Assembly: GCF_018777395.1 (NCBI RefSeq)
Contig: NZ_JAFJYC010000002.1
Location: forward strand, 124,001 to 188,000
Direction of reading: 5' to 3'
Source: Candidatus Sodalis endolongispinus
GTDB lineage: Bacteria > Pseudomonadota > Gammaproteobacteria > Enterobacterales > Enterobacteriaceae
Length of the DNA: 64,000 nucleotides
A program made the position numbers and the translations under genes. Below are positions 38,778 to 47,117 of the stretch, piece after piece. Within the stretch, counting starts at the first letter, position 1; the number at the start of each line of letters is the position of its first letter. The notes beneath the pieces were generated by a model. That model searched no databases, was not told where the DNA came from, and was given only the letters and a program-made list of their open reading frames with translations.

Positions 38778-38999
38778 ATGAAGAAAGTCTTTTCTGTGTG
38801 TTCAGCGGTGATTCTTTCAGCCTTTATCGCCGGCTGCTCAAGCAACTACGCCATGCACACTAATGATGGCAGGACTATCGTCAGTGATGGCAAGCCCAAG
38901 GTTGACGATCAGACCGGGATGATCAGTTATGAAGATGCCAATGGTACGAAACAGCAAATAGCCAGAACAGATGTGAAAGAAATGGTAGAAATCAAATAA
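38778..38999 (+). CDS. YgdI/YgdR family small lipoprotein
   Basis: Secreted lipoprotein of 73 aa. The signal MKKVFSVCSAVILSAFIAGC ends in lipobox IAGC, and the mature part SSNYAMHTNDGRTIVSDGKP has the DUF903 fold typical of E. coli YgdI, YgdR and YnbE relatives. An AAGGAG box lies 8 bp before the ATG, which decides this start over an upstream in-frame ATG at 38754. A strong terminator follows. Outer-membrane location is inferred, function unknown. Confidence 0.88.
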   Translation: MKKVFSVCSAVILSAFIAGCSSNYAMHTNDGRTIVSDGKPKVDDQTGMISYEDANGTKQQIARTDVKEMVEIK

Positions 39000-39029
39000 T
39001 CTCGGGCAGACCCCTGCTCGTCGTAATCA

Positions 39030-39054
39030 TCCCCGCTGCCAGCGGGGTTTTTTT
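39030..39054 (+). terminator. Terminator of the YgdI/R-family gene
   Basis: CCCCGCTG and CAGCGGGG arms followed by seven T, 30 bp after the stop. Confidence 0.9.
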
Positions 39055-39259
39055 GGTAATAATACCGGGCGGCGGTGGGTGTTTATTAGTTTGGTCCAAA
39101 CTTTCGCGAGGCGGTGAACCTCTCGAACGGCCTAATTGCAATAAAATATGACCAGAGAGTTAGGAATGCGTAATCATCGACTAAAGATGCGTAAAACGCC
39201 TTGCTTAATGGGGAGATTGGCGCTTTTATAAATGTAATGACAGGGTTGATAGGTGCAAT

Positions 39260-39670
39260 ATGAGAAAATTACTGGTACTGCTGTTATCCGCCAGCCTGAT
39301 GGCGCCGGCGGCGGTGATTGCCGGTCCTGGTGGTTACCACGGCGGCCCCGGTTTTGGCGGCCCGGGCTGGCATGGTCCTGGACCCGGTCGCGGAGCACGC
39401 TTCCCCTTCCTGCCCGGCGCGGCGGAAACCGTGTTAATCGCCGGTCTGACCTATTACGTGCTGAATGGGATTTATTACCAGCGGCAAAATGACCAATATG
39501 TGGTGGTTGAACCGCCATCGCCGCCGCCACGTTATGTGGTCGCCGGTAATAATAGCAACATGACCGTAGTGGACATGAACGGCGAACGCTTCTATGTGAT
39601 TCAGGGGCATTATTATCGTCGTAATATTGACGGATAGTATCTGGAAGTTCCCCGTCCACCGGGTCTGTGA
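39260..39670 (+). pseudogene. Gly/His-rich exported protein (DUF6515-like), stop near the end
   Basis: Exported protein with a signal peptide (MRKLLVLLLSASLMAPAAVI, cleavage near AG-PGG). A Gly-Pro-His-rich stretch follows (GGYHGGPGFGGPGWHGPG) and then VYYV-type repeats ending GERFYVIQGHYYRRNIDG. TAG at 39635-39637 stops it 10 codons before a second stop, and those codons (YLEVPRPPGL) read on in frame, so the original end was probably 39670. Loss of so few residues may be tolerated. The family name is tentative. Confidence 0.6.
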
Positions 39671-39687
39671 TGTTCTCATCTCCCTGG

Positions 39688-39716
39688 AAAGGCCTGCCGG
39701 CGGCAGGCCTTTTTTC
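39688..39716 (+). terminator. Terminator after the Gly/His-rich protein gene
   Basis: AAAGGCCTGCC and GGCAGGCCTTTTTT arms with a two-base loop. Confidence 0.85.
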
Positions 39717-39851
39717 TGCTCGCGCTAAATGCTGAAAACTTATTGTTACCCGCCTGGCGTCGCCCTGAATATGCATTAAAATTACATAACAATTAAAAGG
39801 GCATTTCCCGCCACACGGCGCTTGAACCGTGACGGGTCTCTGGGAGGTCAG

Positions 39852-40117
39852 GTGAGGACATATAAAAAGTCTCGCCGAGAGCGCTGGATGAAAACCCGTC
39901 AGAAGGGCTTTCTTCACTATATTTTGATTCGCAGCTTACTGGGCTGGGGCGTCACTAGCGCCGTCGCGTTTTTGTTGCTGGTTTATTGGCTATTCGACAC
40001 GCCGGTGATCAACTTTGCAGGTCTGCTCACTTTTTTGTTTACGTCCTAATCAGCGTGCTACGTGGTTGCATTAAATGGGTGATGATGGAAAAAGAGCTGA
40101 AATCAGGACTGAAATAG
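39852..40117 (+). pseudogene. Small two-helix membrane protein, frameshifted
   Basis: GTG start at 39852 chosen because of GGGAGG 5 bp upstream. The protein reads KGFLHYILIRSLLGWGVTSA, then AVAFLLLVYWLFDTPVINF. The frame ends at LFTS (40049), but a one-base slip in the T-run at about 40030 gives FVYVLISVLRGCIKWVMMEK ending ELKSGLK (40117), a second helix with charged tail. No named family recognised. Confidence 0.55.
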
Positions 40118-40245
40118 GCAGGCTCCGCCTCGATAACGGGCTGCCCGGACAAAGGGTGGTTCGCGCAGGCAAAACCGATTACTATGCCTGCAGGCGTTAA
40201 TATGCACTACGTCTGATTTAAGCCGTTATGCCCAAGGATGCCACC

Positions 40246-40894
40246 ATGTCTGATGCGATCGAAAGTCAGTTGATCCGCCGTTTTTGCCGCTATTTGGCGG
40301 TGACGTCGCAAGGCGATACGGCGGCCAGTAAGTTGACCCGTCCCCACGGACAACAGCAACTTGCTGCTATGATGACCCGGAAGTTAACATTACTCGGTCT
40401 GGATGACGTCGTCATCGACAAGCAGGCCACGGTCACAGGGGTCAAACCGGGTAATCGGCCCGGTGCGCTCTGTATCGGTTTCATCGCGCATCTGGCCAGG
40501 TTTTCCCCGGCGGTGCCCGATTTTGACCTGCAAGCGTTTCACGATCGCCAACAGCAGACCCTCGCGGTTGCCGCTGAATTAGGCAGGCGCTATCCTGATG
40601 GGAATGTCACGGTCACCCTAAACGACGTCTACAGTAATGCGCCAGGCGAATACCGACGCGCCATTGATTTGCTATTGCAGGCGTTGGCGGCACTGGCGGT
40701 TGTGCCCAAAATCATTCCCATGCGCGGCGGCACCGACGGTGCGGCGCTGTCTGCTAAAGGGATTTTTATCCCTGACTATTTTACCGGCGCCCATAATTTT
40801 CATTTACGCTTTGAGTTTTTTACCCGTCAGCGCCTTTGTTAGCCGTTATTTGCTGACCCGACACATTTGCCTGCTTGCCGCTACACAACAATAA
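40246..40894 (+). pseudogene. pepT: Peptidase T, large internal deletion plus frameshift
   Basis: Zinc tripeptidase of the M20 family. The N-terminus MSDAIESQLIRRFCRYLAVT and GALCIGFIAHLARFSP align with PepT up to the first zinc His. The protein then jumps to FDLQAFHDRQQQTLAVAAEL, skipping about 190 residues that include most metal ligands. IIPMRGGTDGAALSAKGIFI and FTGAHNFH remain near the end. A T-run shift near 40820 moves the last codons (LPVSAFVSRYLLTRH onward to 40894) into another frame. Non-functional. Confidence 0.88.
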
Positions 40895-40969
40895 GCGGTC
40901 ATTGGCCCGCCGTTCGCAGCATCAGGCACGGGCGACAGTAAACAGGTAGAAGAGGAAACCCGTCGTATC

Positions 40970-41863
40970 ATGCCACTCGTTATTTCGCGTAATAGCGCCA
41001 CTTTGTTAGGAGGCGCGGCGATTTTACTTTGGAGCACCAGCGTCGCACTTATTCGCGACATCAGTGAAGCGCTAGGCGCATCTGTCGGTGCTGCGATGCT
41101 TTATAGCGTAAGCACGGTGTTTTTATTGCTGCTTATTGGCTGGCCAAAACTGCGCGGCTGTTCCCGCAGTTATTTTTTCTGGGGCGGTCTACTGTTTGCG
41201 GTGTATGAAATTTGCCTGGCGTTGTCGCTGGGCTATGCCAGCGATCGTGGCCAGGCGATTGAATTGGGCATGATCAACTATTTGTGGCCTTGTTTAACCG
41301 TGATGCTGGCAATCATGATGAACGGCCAGCGCGGCGGACTTGCGGTGTATGCCGGGTTATTGCTTTCTCTCTTCGGCATTGGGTGGTTAATGTGCGGCGA
41401 CGGGACCTGGACGCCGTTACATATGCTGCACAATATCAGGCAAAATCCGTTGAGCTATAGTCTCGCGTTTTGCGGGGCCATCATTTGGGCGCTCTATTGT
41501 AATGTGACACGGAAATACGCCGGCGGCAAAAATGGCGTGGCATTGTTCTCTTTAACCACTTCCTTACTGTTGTGGCTGAAATACGGATTTAGCCATGAAG
41601 CGGCACTGGTATTCACGAGTACGGTCGTCCTCCAGCTGTTAGTCACCGACGCCATCATGGGCGCGGCTTACGCCGCATGGAACATCGGCATTATACAGGG
41701 CAATATGACGCTTTTAGCCACCGCATCTTATTTTACGCCCGTGTTATCAGCTGCATTCGCCAGTCTATGGTTAGGCGTCGACTTAACCCCCGCGTTTTGG
41801 CAGGGGGTCGTAATGGTCTGCGCGGGGTCGCTTATTTTCTGGTGGTTTACCCGCCGTGCGTGA
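40970..41863 (+). CDS. yddG: Aromatic amino acid exporter YddG (EamA/DMT family)
   Basis: Ten-helix inner-membrane exporter of aromatic amino acids and related compounds. ILLWSTSVALIRDISEALGA, YEICLALSLGYASDRGQAIE, GMINYLWPCLTVMLAI, AYAAWNIGIIQGNMTLLATA and SYFTPVLSAAFASLWLG parallel E. coli YddG throughout. Length 297 aa against 293. GAGGAAAC precedes the ATG. Intact, single gene. Confidence 0.92.
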   Translation: MPLVISRNSATLLGGAAILLWSTSVALIRDISEALGASVGAAMLYSVSTVFLLLLIGWPKLRGCSRSYFFWGGLLFAVYEICLALSLGYASDRGQAIELGMINYLWPCLTVMLAIMMNGQRGGLAVYAGLLLSLFGIGWLMCGDGTWTPLHMLHNIRQNPLSYSLAFCGAIIWALYCNVTRKYAGGKNGVALFSLTTSLLLWLKYGFSHEAALVFTSTVVLQLLVTDAIMGAAYAAWNIGIIQGNMTLLATASYFTPVLSAAFASLWLGVDLTPAFWQGVVMVCAGSLIFWWFTRRA

Positions 41864-42170
41864 TACGCCCGGAGGAAAGTCGTGCAGCGCCGGCGGTTAG
41901 CGCTGGCACGCCAGAACTCATTAAATAGATAGAGCAAAGGTAAGACAGGGGTTTTGTTTAGGCCATAAGTTAATAGCCAAAGGTTAATTCTTTTCCAATC
42001 ATATGCCTATTGCGTTTATCGCCATCTCGCGCTATCGCCCCTCTGGCGAAAGAATGAACGGCTGACTACGCTTTCAGCATTGATGACGCGATAGATCCCG
42101 TTGTCAATATCAAAGCACAACACGGGTTGTTGCTTATGACACTCTGTCATGATCATTAATGGAGGCTATT
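41864..42170. other. Intergenic before the KGG gene
   Basis: Promoter-containing spacer. No coding or structured element recognised. Confidence 0.4.
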
Positions 42171-42335
42171 ATGGCTGAACATCGCAGCGGTTCCGGAAAT
42201 TTTGCTGAAGATAAACAAAAAGCGTCTGAAGCGGGTAAGAAAGGGGGTCAACAGAGCGGTAGCGGCGGCTTCAAAAATGACCCGAAAAAAGCCTCTGAGG
42301 CAGGCAAAAAAGGCGGCATGCATAAAGTGAAATAA
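42171..42335 (+). CDS. General stress protein of the KGG (YciG/YmdF) family
   Basis: Tiny (54 aa) basic, Gly/Lys-rich protein with two repeats of F-(A/K)-(E/N)-D-x2-KASEAGKKGG (about residues 11-26 and 34-49), the KGG/Con-10 motif. It starts MAEHRSGSGNFAEDKQKASE. GGAGG lies 7 bp before the ATG. Related proteins in E. coli are stress- and RpoS-linked. It may be cotranscribed with the YqaE-like gene 150 bp downstream. Confidence 0.88.
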   Translation: MAEHRSGSGNFAEDKQKASEAGKKGGQQSGSGGFKNDPKKASEAGKKGGMHKVK

Positions 42336-42487
42336 AGCCGTCCTTTACGGCAGATAACGCCGACTTTCCAAGGCAATAACACCGCCAGCACCGTCTGGCG
42401 GTGAAGCTATTTCCACCTTCCCCTGCGCTTTCGGTCGTCACATTTGTCGATTCTCGTCCTGGGAAAGACTGTTCATCAGGAGTAGAT

Positions 42488-42649
42488 ATGGATTTCGTTA
42501 AAGTCATTTTTGCTATTCTCTTACCGCCGGTAGGCGTTTTTATGGAAGTGGGTTTTCGCGGCGCATTTTGGCTAAATATTTTACTCACGCTACTGGGCTA
42601 TATTCCGGGCATTGTCCATGCCGTCTGGGTGATCGCCAGCCGCCGTTAA
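42488..42649 (+). CDS. YqaE/Pmp3 family membrane protein
   Basis: 53-aa protein with two helices: MDFVKVIFAILLPPVGVFME and ILLTLLGYIPGIVHAVWVIA. LPPxGVF and GYIPGIxHA are the Pmp3 (UPF0057) signature. AGGAG 6 bp before this ATG selects it over a longer open frame. The family is associated with membrane potential under salt or stress. Intact. Confidence 0.9.
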   Translation: MDFVKVIFAILLPPVGVFMEVGFRGAFWLNILLTLLGYIPGIVHAVWVIASRR

Positions 42650-43010
42650 TCCTTCTTCACTCTTTAGTAATAGCTTTGCTTCGGCAGGGTTATTCTCGCG
42701 CCAATATATCGCAGACCGGCACCCCGTCCGGCGTAACGCCTGAATTGTCTATACTCATAATAATCAGGCGACAAACGGGGGCGCTCGCGCCACGCCGGCC
42801 GGCGTCAGGGCGGGGTGGTGCGGTCGGGACTTTATTTGTCAGTATGAACGGACCTATGATGATATGAAGACTGCGGGGCCGCGAAGATCGAAGGGTTTTG
42901 CCTCGGACAGCAAACATCGCTGACGCGAGCCCAAGCGGCCTTATTGACCGTCGACCGTTAAGGTAATCATCCTGGTCCGGCTGTTTTTTTGTCACGCAAG
43001 GGAAATCATT
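42650..43010. other. Intergenic, nothing recognised
   Basis: A possible promoter (TTGTCT and CATAAT elements near 42748-42763) precedes the next gene. No coding feature. Confidence 0.4.
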
Positions 43011-43310
43011 ATGGCGAACGATCCCCACTATCAGGTCCTGTTGGACCGTATCGAAGCGCTCGAGGCGCGGGAACGTCAACTTACGGTGACGTCTCATGCC
43101 TATCAGGTGGTGTTGACCACCATCCTGGGTAATCTCGATCCCCAAACCCGCGACCGGATCATTACCATGGTGGATGAAGCTCATGAAATCGCCTATTCCC
43201 AGGCGGTAAATCGCAGCGACCGGCATCTTTACGAGGTTATCAAAGGCGCGGATGAAGTGGTGCAGCGAATGTTCAACTATGCTCAGGGCAATCCGCATTC
43301 AGGGCTATGA
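43011..43310 (+). CDS. Conserved-looking hypothetical protein, 99 aa
   Basis: Acidic, mostly helical protein without signal peptide or membrane segment. It starts MANDPHYQVLLDRIEALEAR, suggesting an N-terminal coiled coil, followed by LTTILGNLDPQTRDRIITMV. The reading frame is clean with a plausible AGGGAAATC site before ATG. I do not recognise a family, and no operon context helps. It is probably a real cytoplasmic protein because codon choice matches neighbouring genes. Confidence 0.65.
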   Translation: MANDPHYQVLLDRIEALEARERQLTVTSHAYQVVLTTILGNLDPQTRDRIITMVDEAHEIAYSQAVNRSDRHLYEVIKGADEVVQRMFNYAQGNPHSGL

Positions 43311-43605
43311 GGATTGCTGTCGGAGGGTGTTGGCGCGGCCACCGTCCGACACCCCGCTGCCGGCTGATGCGCTACCCCTCTTTCCAGGTCGCCCCGACCC
43401 TTCACCATGCCTGAATACCGTCAGGGAAAGACGGGCGGCATTTTTGACGCTGACACCACGCCTGTAAACGTTACCTATTCCCTATTCGGCCCGGGCATGG
43501 ATTTTACGCGTTGACTCAGGCAGCATATGGACCGTTTTATGCCGCCGGAATAAGCCCCAGCCTTTGGTACTTTGGGCGGCGATATTGGCTGTTAAAGGAT
43601 ATGCT

Positions 43606-44655
43606 ATGACCAGATTGACAGGGGTAATACTGGCAACATTGATGTTGCTCGGGGGATGCGACGGCGCCACACCATCGGATCAGGCGCCGCTTTGGCGCGC
43701 CGAAGGGAAAACCATGGGCACCTATTATCGTGTGCTGGTGGCGAACCCGCCCGCGGCAGCCTTGACGGGCCTGAATGGCGCGATTGAGCAGCAATTGGCC
43801 GAGGATAATCACCAGATTTCCACTTGGCAAGACGATACGATTTTATCGCGATTTAACCGTTATCGCGGCACCGACCCACAGCCGATTACCACCGGCATTG
43901 CGGATATTGTCTCTACCGCATTGCGTATTGGCGCGAAAACAGGCGGCGCGATGGACATTACCATTGGACCACTGGTGAACCTGTGGGGATTTGGCCCGGA
44001 AAAACAACCGACAAAGACACCGGACGCTCAGCAAATCGAAAGCGCACGCGCACGCGTTGGGCTGGGGCATCTGCGGCTTATTGAAACCAGTAATGGGCAG
44101 TGGCTGCAAAAATCGGTGCCCGATATGTATGTCGACCTTTCCACCGTCGGTGAGGGGTATGCCACCGACCACCTGGCTGCCTTGTTGGAGCAGCGAGGCA
44201 TTACCCGCTATCTGGTATCGGTAGGCGGCGCGGTGTTGACCCGTGGTGTGTCTTCCAGCCAGCAGCCTTGGCGAGTGGCTATCCAGCACGCGACGGATGA
44301 ATCCGTGGCGGCGGAGGCTGTCGTGGATCTACAGGGACACGGTATCAGCACCTCCGGCAGCTATAGGAACTACTATGAGCTTGAGGGTAAGCGCATAAGC
44401 CATGTCATTGATCCTGTCACCGGTCGGCCGATAGATCACAAACTGGTTTCGGCAACAGTTATTGCTACAACGGCGCTGGAAGCAGACGGTTGGGATACCT
44501 GTTTAATGGTGCTTGGCACCGAAAAAGCCAAGCAATTGGCGCTGCAAGAAGGCTTGGCGGTGTTTTTGATTACCAAAACCGAGCAAGGGTTTACTACCTG
44601 GATGTCACCGCAGTTTTCCTCCTTCATCATTTCGCAGAGTGATAAGGGCGCTTAA
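43606..44655 (+). CDS. apbE: FAD:protein FMN transferase ApbE
   Basis: Periplasmic lipoprotein that attaches FMN to threonine of RnfG/NqrC-type proteins. The signal MTRLTGVILATLMLLGGC has lipobox LGGC. Family motifs: GKTMGTYYRV, GGAMDITIGPLVNLWGFGP, VDLSTVGEGYATDHLA, GGAVLTRG, ISTSGSYRNYYE and HVIDPVTGRP, which binds Mg-FAD. The start at 43606 has an AAAGGA box. Length 349 aa is typical. No rnf or nqr genes nearby. Intact. Confidence 0.92.
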   Translation: MTRLTGVILATLMLLGGCDGATPSDQAPLWRAEGKTMGTYYRVLVANPPAAALTGLNGAIEQQLAEDNHQISTWQDDTILSRFNRYRGTDPQPITTGIADIVSTALRIGAKTGGAMDITIGPLVNLWGFGPEKQPTKTPDAQQIESARARVGLGHLRLIETSNGQWLQKSVPDMYVDLSTVGEGYATDHLAALLEQRGITRYLVSVGGAVLTRGVSSSQQPWRVAIQHATDESVAAEAVVDLQGHGISTSGSYRNYYELEGKRISHVIDPVTGRPIDHKLVSATVIATTALEADGWDTCLMVLGTEKAKQLALQEGLAVFLITKTEQGFTTWMSPQFSSFIISQSDKGA

Positions 44656-44756
44656 CATCGCGGGCCTGGGACGATAACCCTGCCTTGACAATGGCCCTGC
44701 GCTCGGTAATCCTCAACAGGCTTGACCTTCAGGAAACGACACTTAAGGAGAAAACG

Positions 44757-45137
44757 ATGGGTAAATATCCTTTCTTTCCGCTGTTACTGTTGATAGCGCC
44801 ATTAGTGGCCAGCGCCGCTGATGCGCACCATGAGATGGCCGGCATGAATGCAGAAAATGATCAAGGAACGCTTTCCGCTGCCAGTAAAGCTTACTTGGAT
44901 TCGATGAAAAACATGCACGGCGATATGAGTGCCGGCGTGAAAGCCGCCGATCCGGACGTGGCTTTCGCCCAAGGGATGATCCCCCATCATCAGGGGGCAA
45001 TCAATATGGCGGAAGTCGAACTTAAATACGGTAAAGATCCGGCCATGCGCAAGATGGCGGAAAATGTCATCAGCGCGCAGAAAGCCGAAATCGCGACCAT
45101 GCAGCAGTGGTTGGCGGAGCACGGCCAGAAAAAATAG
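44757..45137 (+). CDS. DUF305 family exported protein
   Basis: Periplasmic protein with a signal peptide (MGKYPFFPLLLLIAPLVASA, cleavage before ADAHH). The DUF305 hallmark is FAQGMIPHHQGAINMAE with paired histidines, and the downstream helix carries AENVISAQKAEIATMQQWL. His- and Met-rich segments (HHEMAGMN) suggest metal, possibly copper, binding. AAGGAG lies 6 bp before the ATG at 44757. It is separated from apbE by 100 bp. Directly downstream is the hexanucleotide array. Confidence 0.88.
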   Translation: MGKYPFFPLLLLIAPLVASAADAHHEMAGMNAENDQGTLSAASKAYLDSMKNMHGDMSAGVKAADPDVAFAQGMIPHHQGAINMAEVELKYGKDPAMRKMAENVISAQKAEIATMQQWLAEHGQKK

Positions 45138-45172
45138 CCCCTTGACACCTGTCGGTCGACGAGTTTGTCTTA

Positions 45173-45460
45173 AAGGCTAAGGCTAAGGCTAAGGCTAAGG
45201 CTAAGGCTAAGGCTAAGGCTAAGGCTAAGGCTAAGGCTAAGGCTAAGGCTAAGGCTAAGGCTAAGGCTAAGGCTAAGGCTAAGGCTAAGGCTAAGGCTAA
45301 GGCTAAGGCTAAGGCTAAGGCTAAGGCTAAGGCTAAGGCTAAGGCTAAGGCTAAGGCTAAGGCTAAGGCTAAGGCTAACGCCAAGGCTAAGGCTAAGGCT
45401 AAGGCTAAGGCTAACGCCAAGGCTAACGCCAAGGCTAACGCCAAGGCAAAGACTAACGGT
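45173..45460. repeat. Hexanucleotide array (AAGGCT)n, 48 units
   Basis: The first 34 units (45173-45376) are perfect AAGGCT. Then come AACGCC, five AAGGCT, and alternating AACGCC/AAGGCT pairs, ending AAGGCA-AAGACT-AACGGT-TAA. On the plus strand the register reads as Lys-Ala dipeptides (Asn-Ala in variants) and is open from a TGA at 45143 to TAA at 45461, but has no ATG or GTG start. On the minus strand it reads Leu-Ala. It begins 35 bp after the DUF305 stop. Confidence 0.97.
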
Positions 45461-46157
45461 TAACGGGCTTACTGGCTAAGGGTGAACGGTGGCCTATCGG
45501 CGCTGTTGTGATGCTGATTTTGTGCCTGTCAGCGCTAGCCCGCGCCTTGATGGTCCTCTTGAGCCACAGTTTGACCCGACCTGCGGGGCTTATGGCCCTT
45601 CAGCCGCAGGCATACCTGTCCTCCCAACCCTATTTCACCTCATTGCAACCGATCCCATGGCGGTTGTCGTAGCCATTTTCATCCGTGCTCCCAGATCGAC
45701 AGCCGTGTTGCCTTATCTTCCTTAACACGGCTGCTATAGCCGTTTTGTGACGCCTTCGCAGGCTTGTGGTCCCGGCGGCTTGTCTGGCCGACCGCATCGC
45801 CGGAGGTGGAGCGACCGCCATCCCCTACGTTGAACCTCTGCGCGCGAGCAGGAAAAGAGACAACGTCTTGAGCCACGGCAGCGGGCAGCACGCCAATCTG
45901 GCAGGTGATCATCATCGTATTCGGGCGGTGTTCTGTTTATTTTTATTAAACTTTTGCTTCATTTTTTTTCCGGGGGTTTTCTTGCCTCGGGAAGGGATGA
46001 AGAGTATGTAATCATGTTCAACGCGGTATGAAATGAGCTAAAGGGGGTCGAGAAGGGGCGGCCAGGCGTCGCATGCGCTGAGAGGGTAGGTGTCAAATAT
46101 GAAATTAAGATCATGATAGATAATTATTAAATCAATAAATATGGCAAAATGCTATCG
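45461..46157. other. Intergenic after the hexamer array
   Basis: GC-rich then AT-rich. Short frames only, with no recognised domain. Confidence 0.4.
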
Positions 46158-46218
46158 TAAAAAAAGCCCGCCTTAGGCGGGCTAAACGACCTCAAGTTAC
46201 ACCAGGGAAATTTTCTAC
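46158..46218 (-). ncRNA. Candidate Hfq-type sRNA with RpoS-activator-like seed
   Basis: Minus-strand unit: TATAAT at 46230-46225, predicted start near 46218, then the segment ATTTCCCTGGTGTAAC (46211-46196), and a terminator AGCCCGCC/GGCGGGCT followed by seven T. The seed resembles both ArcZ (ATTTCCCTGGTGT) and DsrA (ATTTCCTGGTGTAAC), which pair with the rpoS leader. The roughly 60-nt size with a 5' seed resembles processed ArcZ. The location is not the arcB neighbourhood of E. coli arcZ, so it may be a separate or relocated regulator. Expression is unproven. Confidence 0.6.
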
Positions 46219-46224
46219 TACTGG

Positions 46225-46230
46225 ATTATA
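46225..46230 (-). promoter_or_regulatory. -10 element of the candidate sRNA
   Basis: Consensus TATAAT about 7 nt before the predicted sRNA start. The -35 box is not obvious. Confidence 0.5.
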
Positions 46231-46586
46231 GTACGCTAATCGCCATCAAATGCTATTCATAAAAGTTCTTTTTTTATTCAATTATATCAATTTGTTTTAT
46301 TGATTCAGCGGGGGCAAATTTCACCGTTTGACAGCGGCATGGACCTGAGCGCTGCCGCTGCTGCAGGCACTGGATGGTTTGTGGCGCAGCCGCTGCTGCA
46401 GGCTCAGGGTAGTTAACGGCGCAGCCGCTGTCGTTGGCACCGGATGGCCAACATCGAAGCTATGGAACATCACTCAACGGCGGCCGCGGGCGAAACGGGG
46501 TCGTCAAGGAAAGGGTAATGTATTGATATACCTTCGCGCAACGCACCCCGAACAAACTCAGGAAGACTGCCTGCTACAACGTCGCG
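46231..46586. other. Intergenic with GC-rich imperfect reiterations
   Basis: Around 46345-46450, GCGCAGCCGCTGCTGCAGGC-like text occurs three times imperfectly at about 33-bp spacing. No gene supported. Confidence 0.4.
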
Positions 46587-46976
46587 CTAACGAGGAGGCT
46601 CGCTGGGAAACCGATAACGTAACGACGGCGTCAGAGGCAGTGCGAGTTCGTTACGGCATGTCTGCGGGGTGATGCCAAAATATTTTTTAAATAGCGTGGT
46701 AAATTGCGATTGGGAATTAAAACCATAAGACACCGCAATATCCAGTATGTGCTCGTCTGAATGGCGTAGCCGGTGGACGGCTTCGGTTAATTTCCATTCG
46801 CGGATGTAGCGGCCGATAGCCATGCCGGTGGTGGCGCGAAAAATTCCTTGCATATGCCAGACGGAATAACCTGAACGCGTGGCGATTTCCGGTAAAGCGA
46901 TATCGCGGTCCAAATGATCCTCAATCCAGTCTGCAATGGCGGCCACCAGCGGTTCATTAGGTTTTAATTCGCGCAT
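46587..46976 (-). CDS. AraC-family regulator (MarA/SoxS/Rob-like)
   Basis: Stand-alone double-HTH activator of 129 aa. Helix-turn-helix 1 is IALPEIATRSGYSVWHMQGI, and HTH 2 is ILDIAVSYGFNSQSQFTTLF followed by KKYFGITPQTCR, the AraC signature. No N-terminal effector domain, as in SoxS, MarA and TetD. The C-terminal tail beyond ITPQ is longer than in SoxS. Target genes are unknown. Transcribed alone, and the ATG is at 46976. Intact. Confidence 0.85.
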   Translation of the reverse strand: MRELKPNEPLVAAIADWIEDHLDRDIALPEIATRSGYSVWHMQGIFRATTGMAIGRYIREWKLTEAVHRLRHSDEHILDIAVSYGFNSQSQFTTLFKKYFGITPQTCRNELALPLTPSLRYRFPSEPPR

Positions 46977-47117
46977 AGCGGGTTTGGTCCGGTTTACTGC
47001 CTGCTACGCCGTGAGGTGAACCTGAAGCGAATCTCGCCCCAAAGTCATCAGCCGCGGCCGGGTGTGCAGAATGAACAACAATGGCCGGTTACCCGGCCGA
47101 CGTTACAGCGGCAAGCG

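Noticed and set aside
45070..45444. Minus-strand (Leu-Ala)n ORF
   Set aside because: A by-product of the hexanucleotide array with a weak TTG start and no ribosome binding site. It also runs antisense into the DUF305 gene.
45173..45460. Telomere-like repeat
   Set aside because: The complementary unit is TTAGCC, not the nematode-type TTAGGC or vertebrate-type TTAGGG, and the array is internal to a bacterial chromosome.
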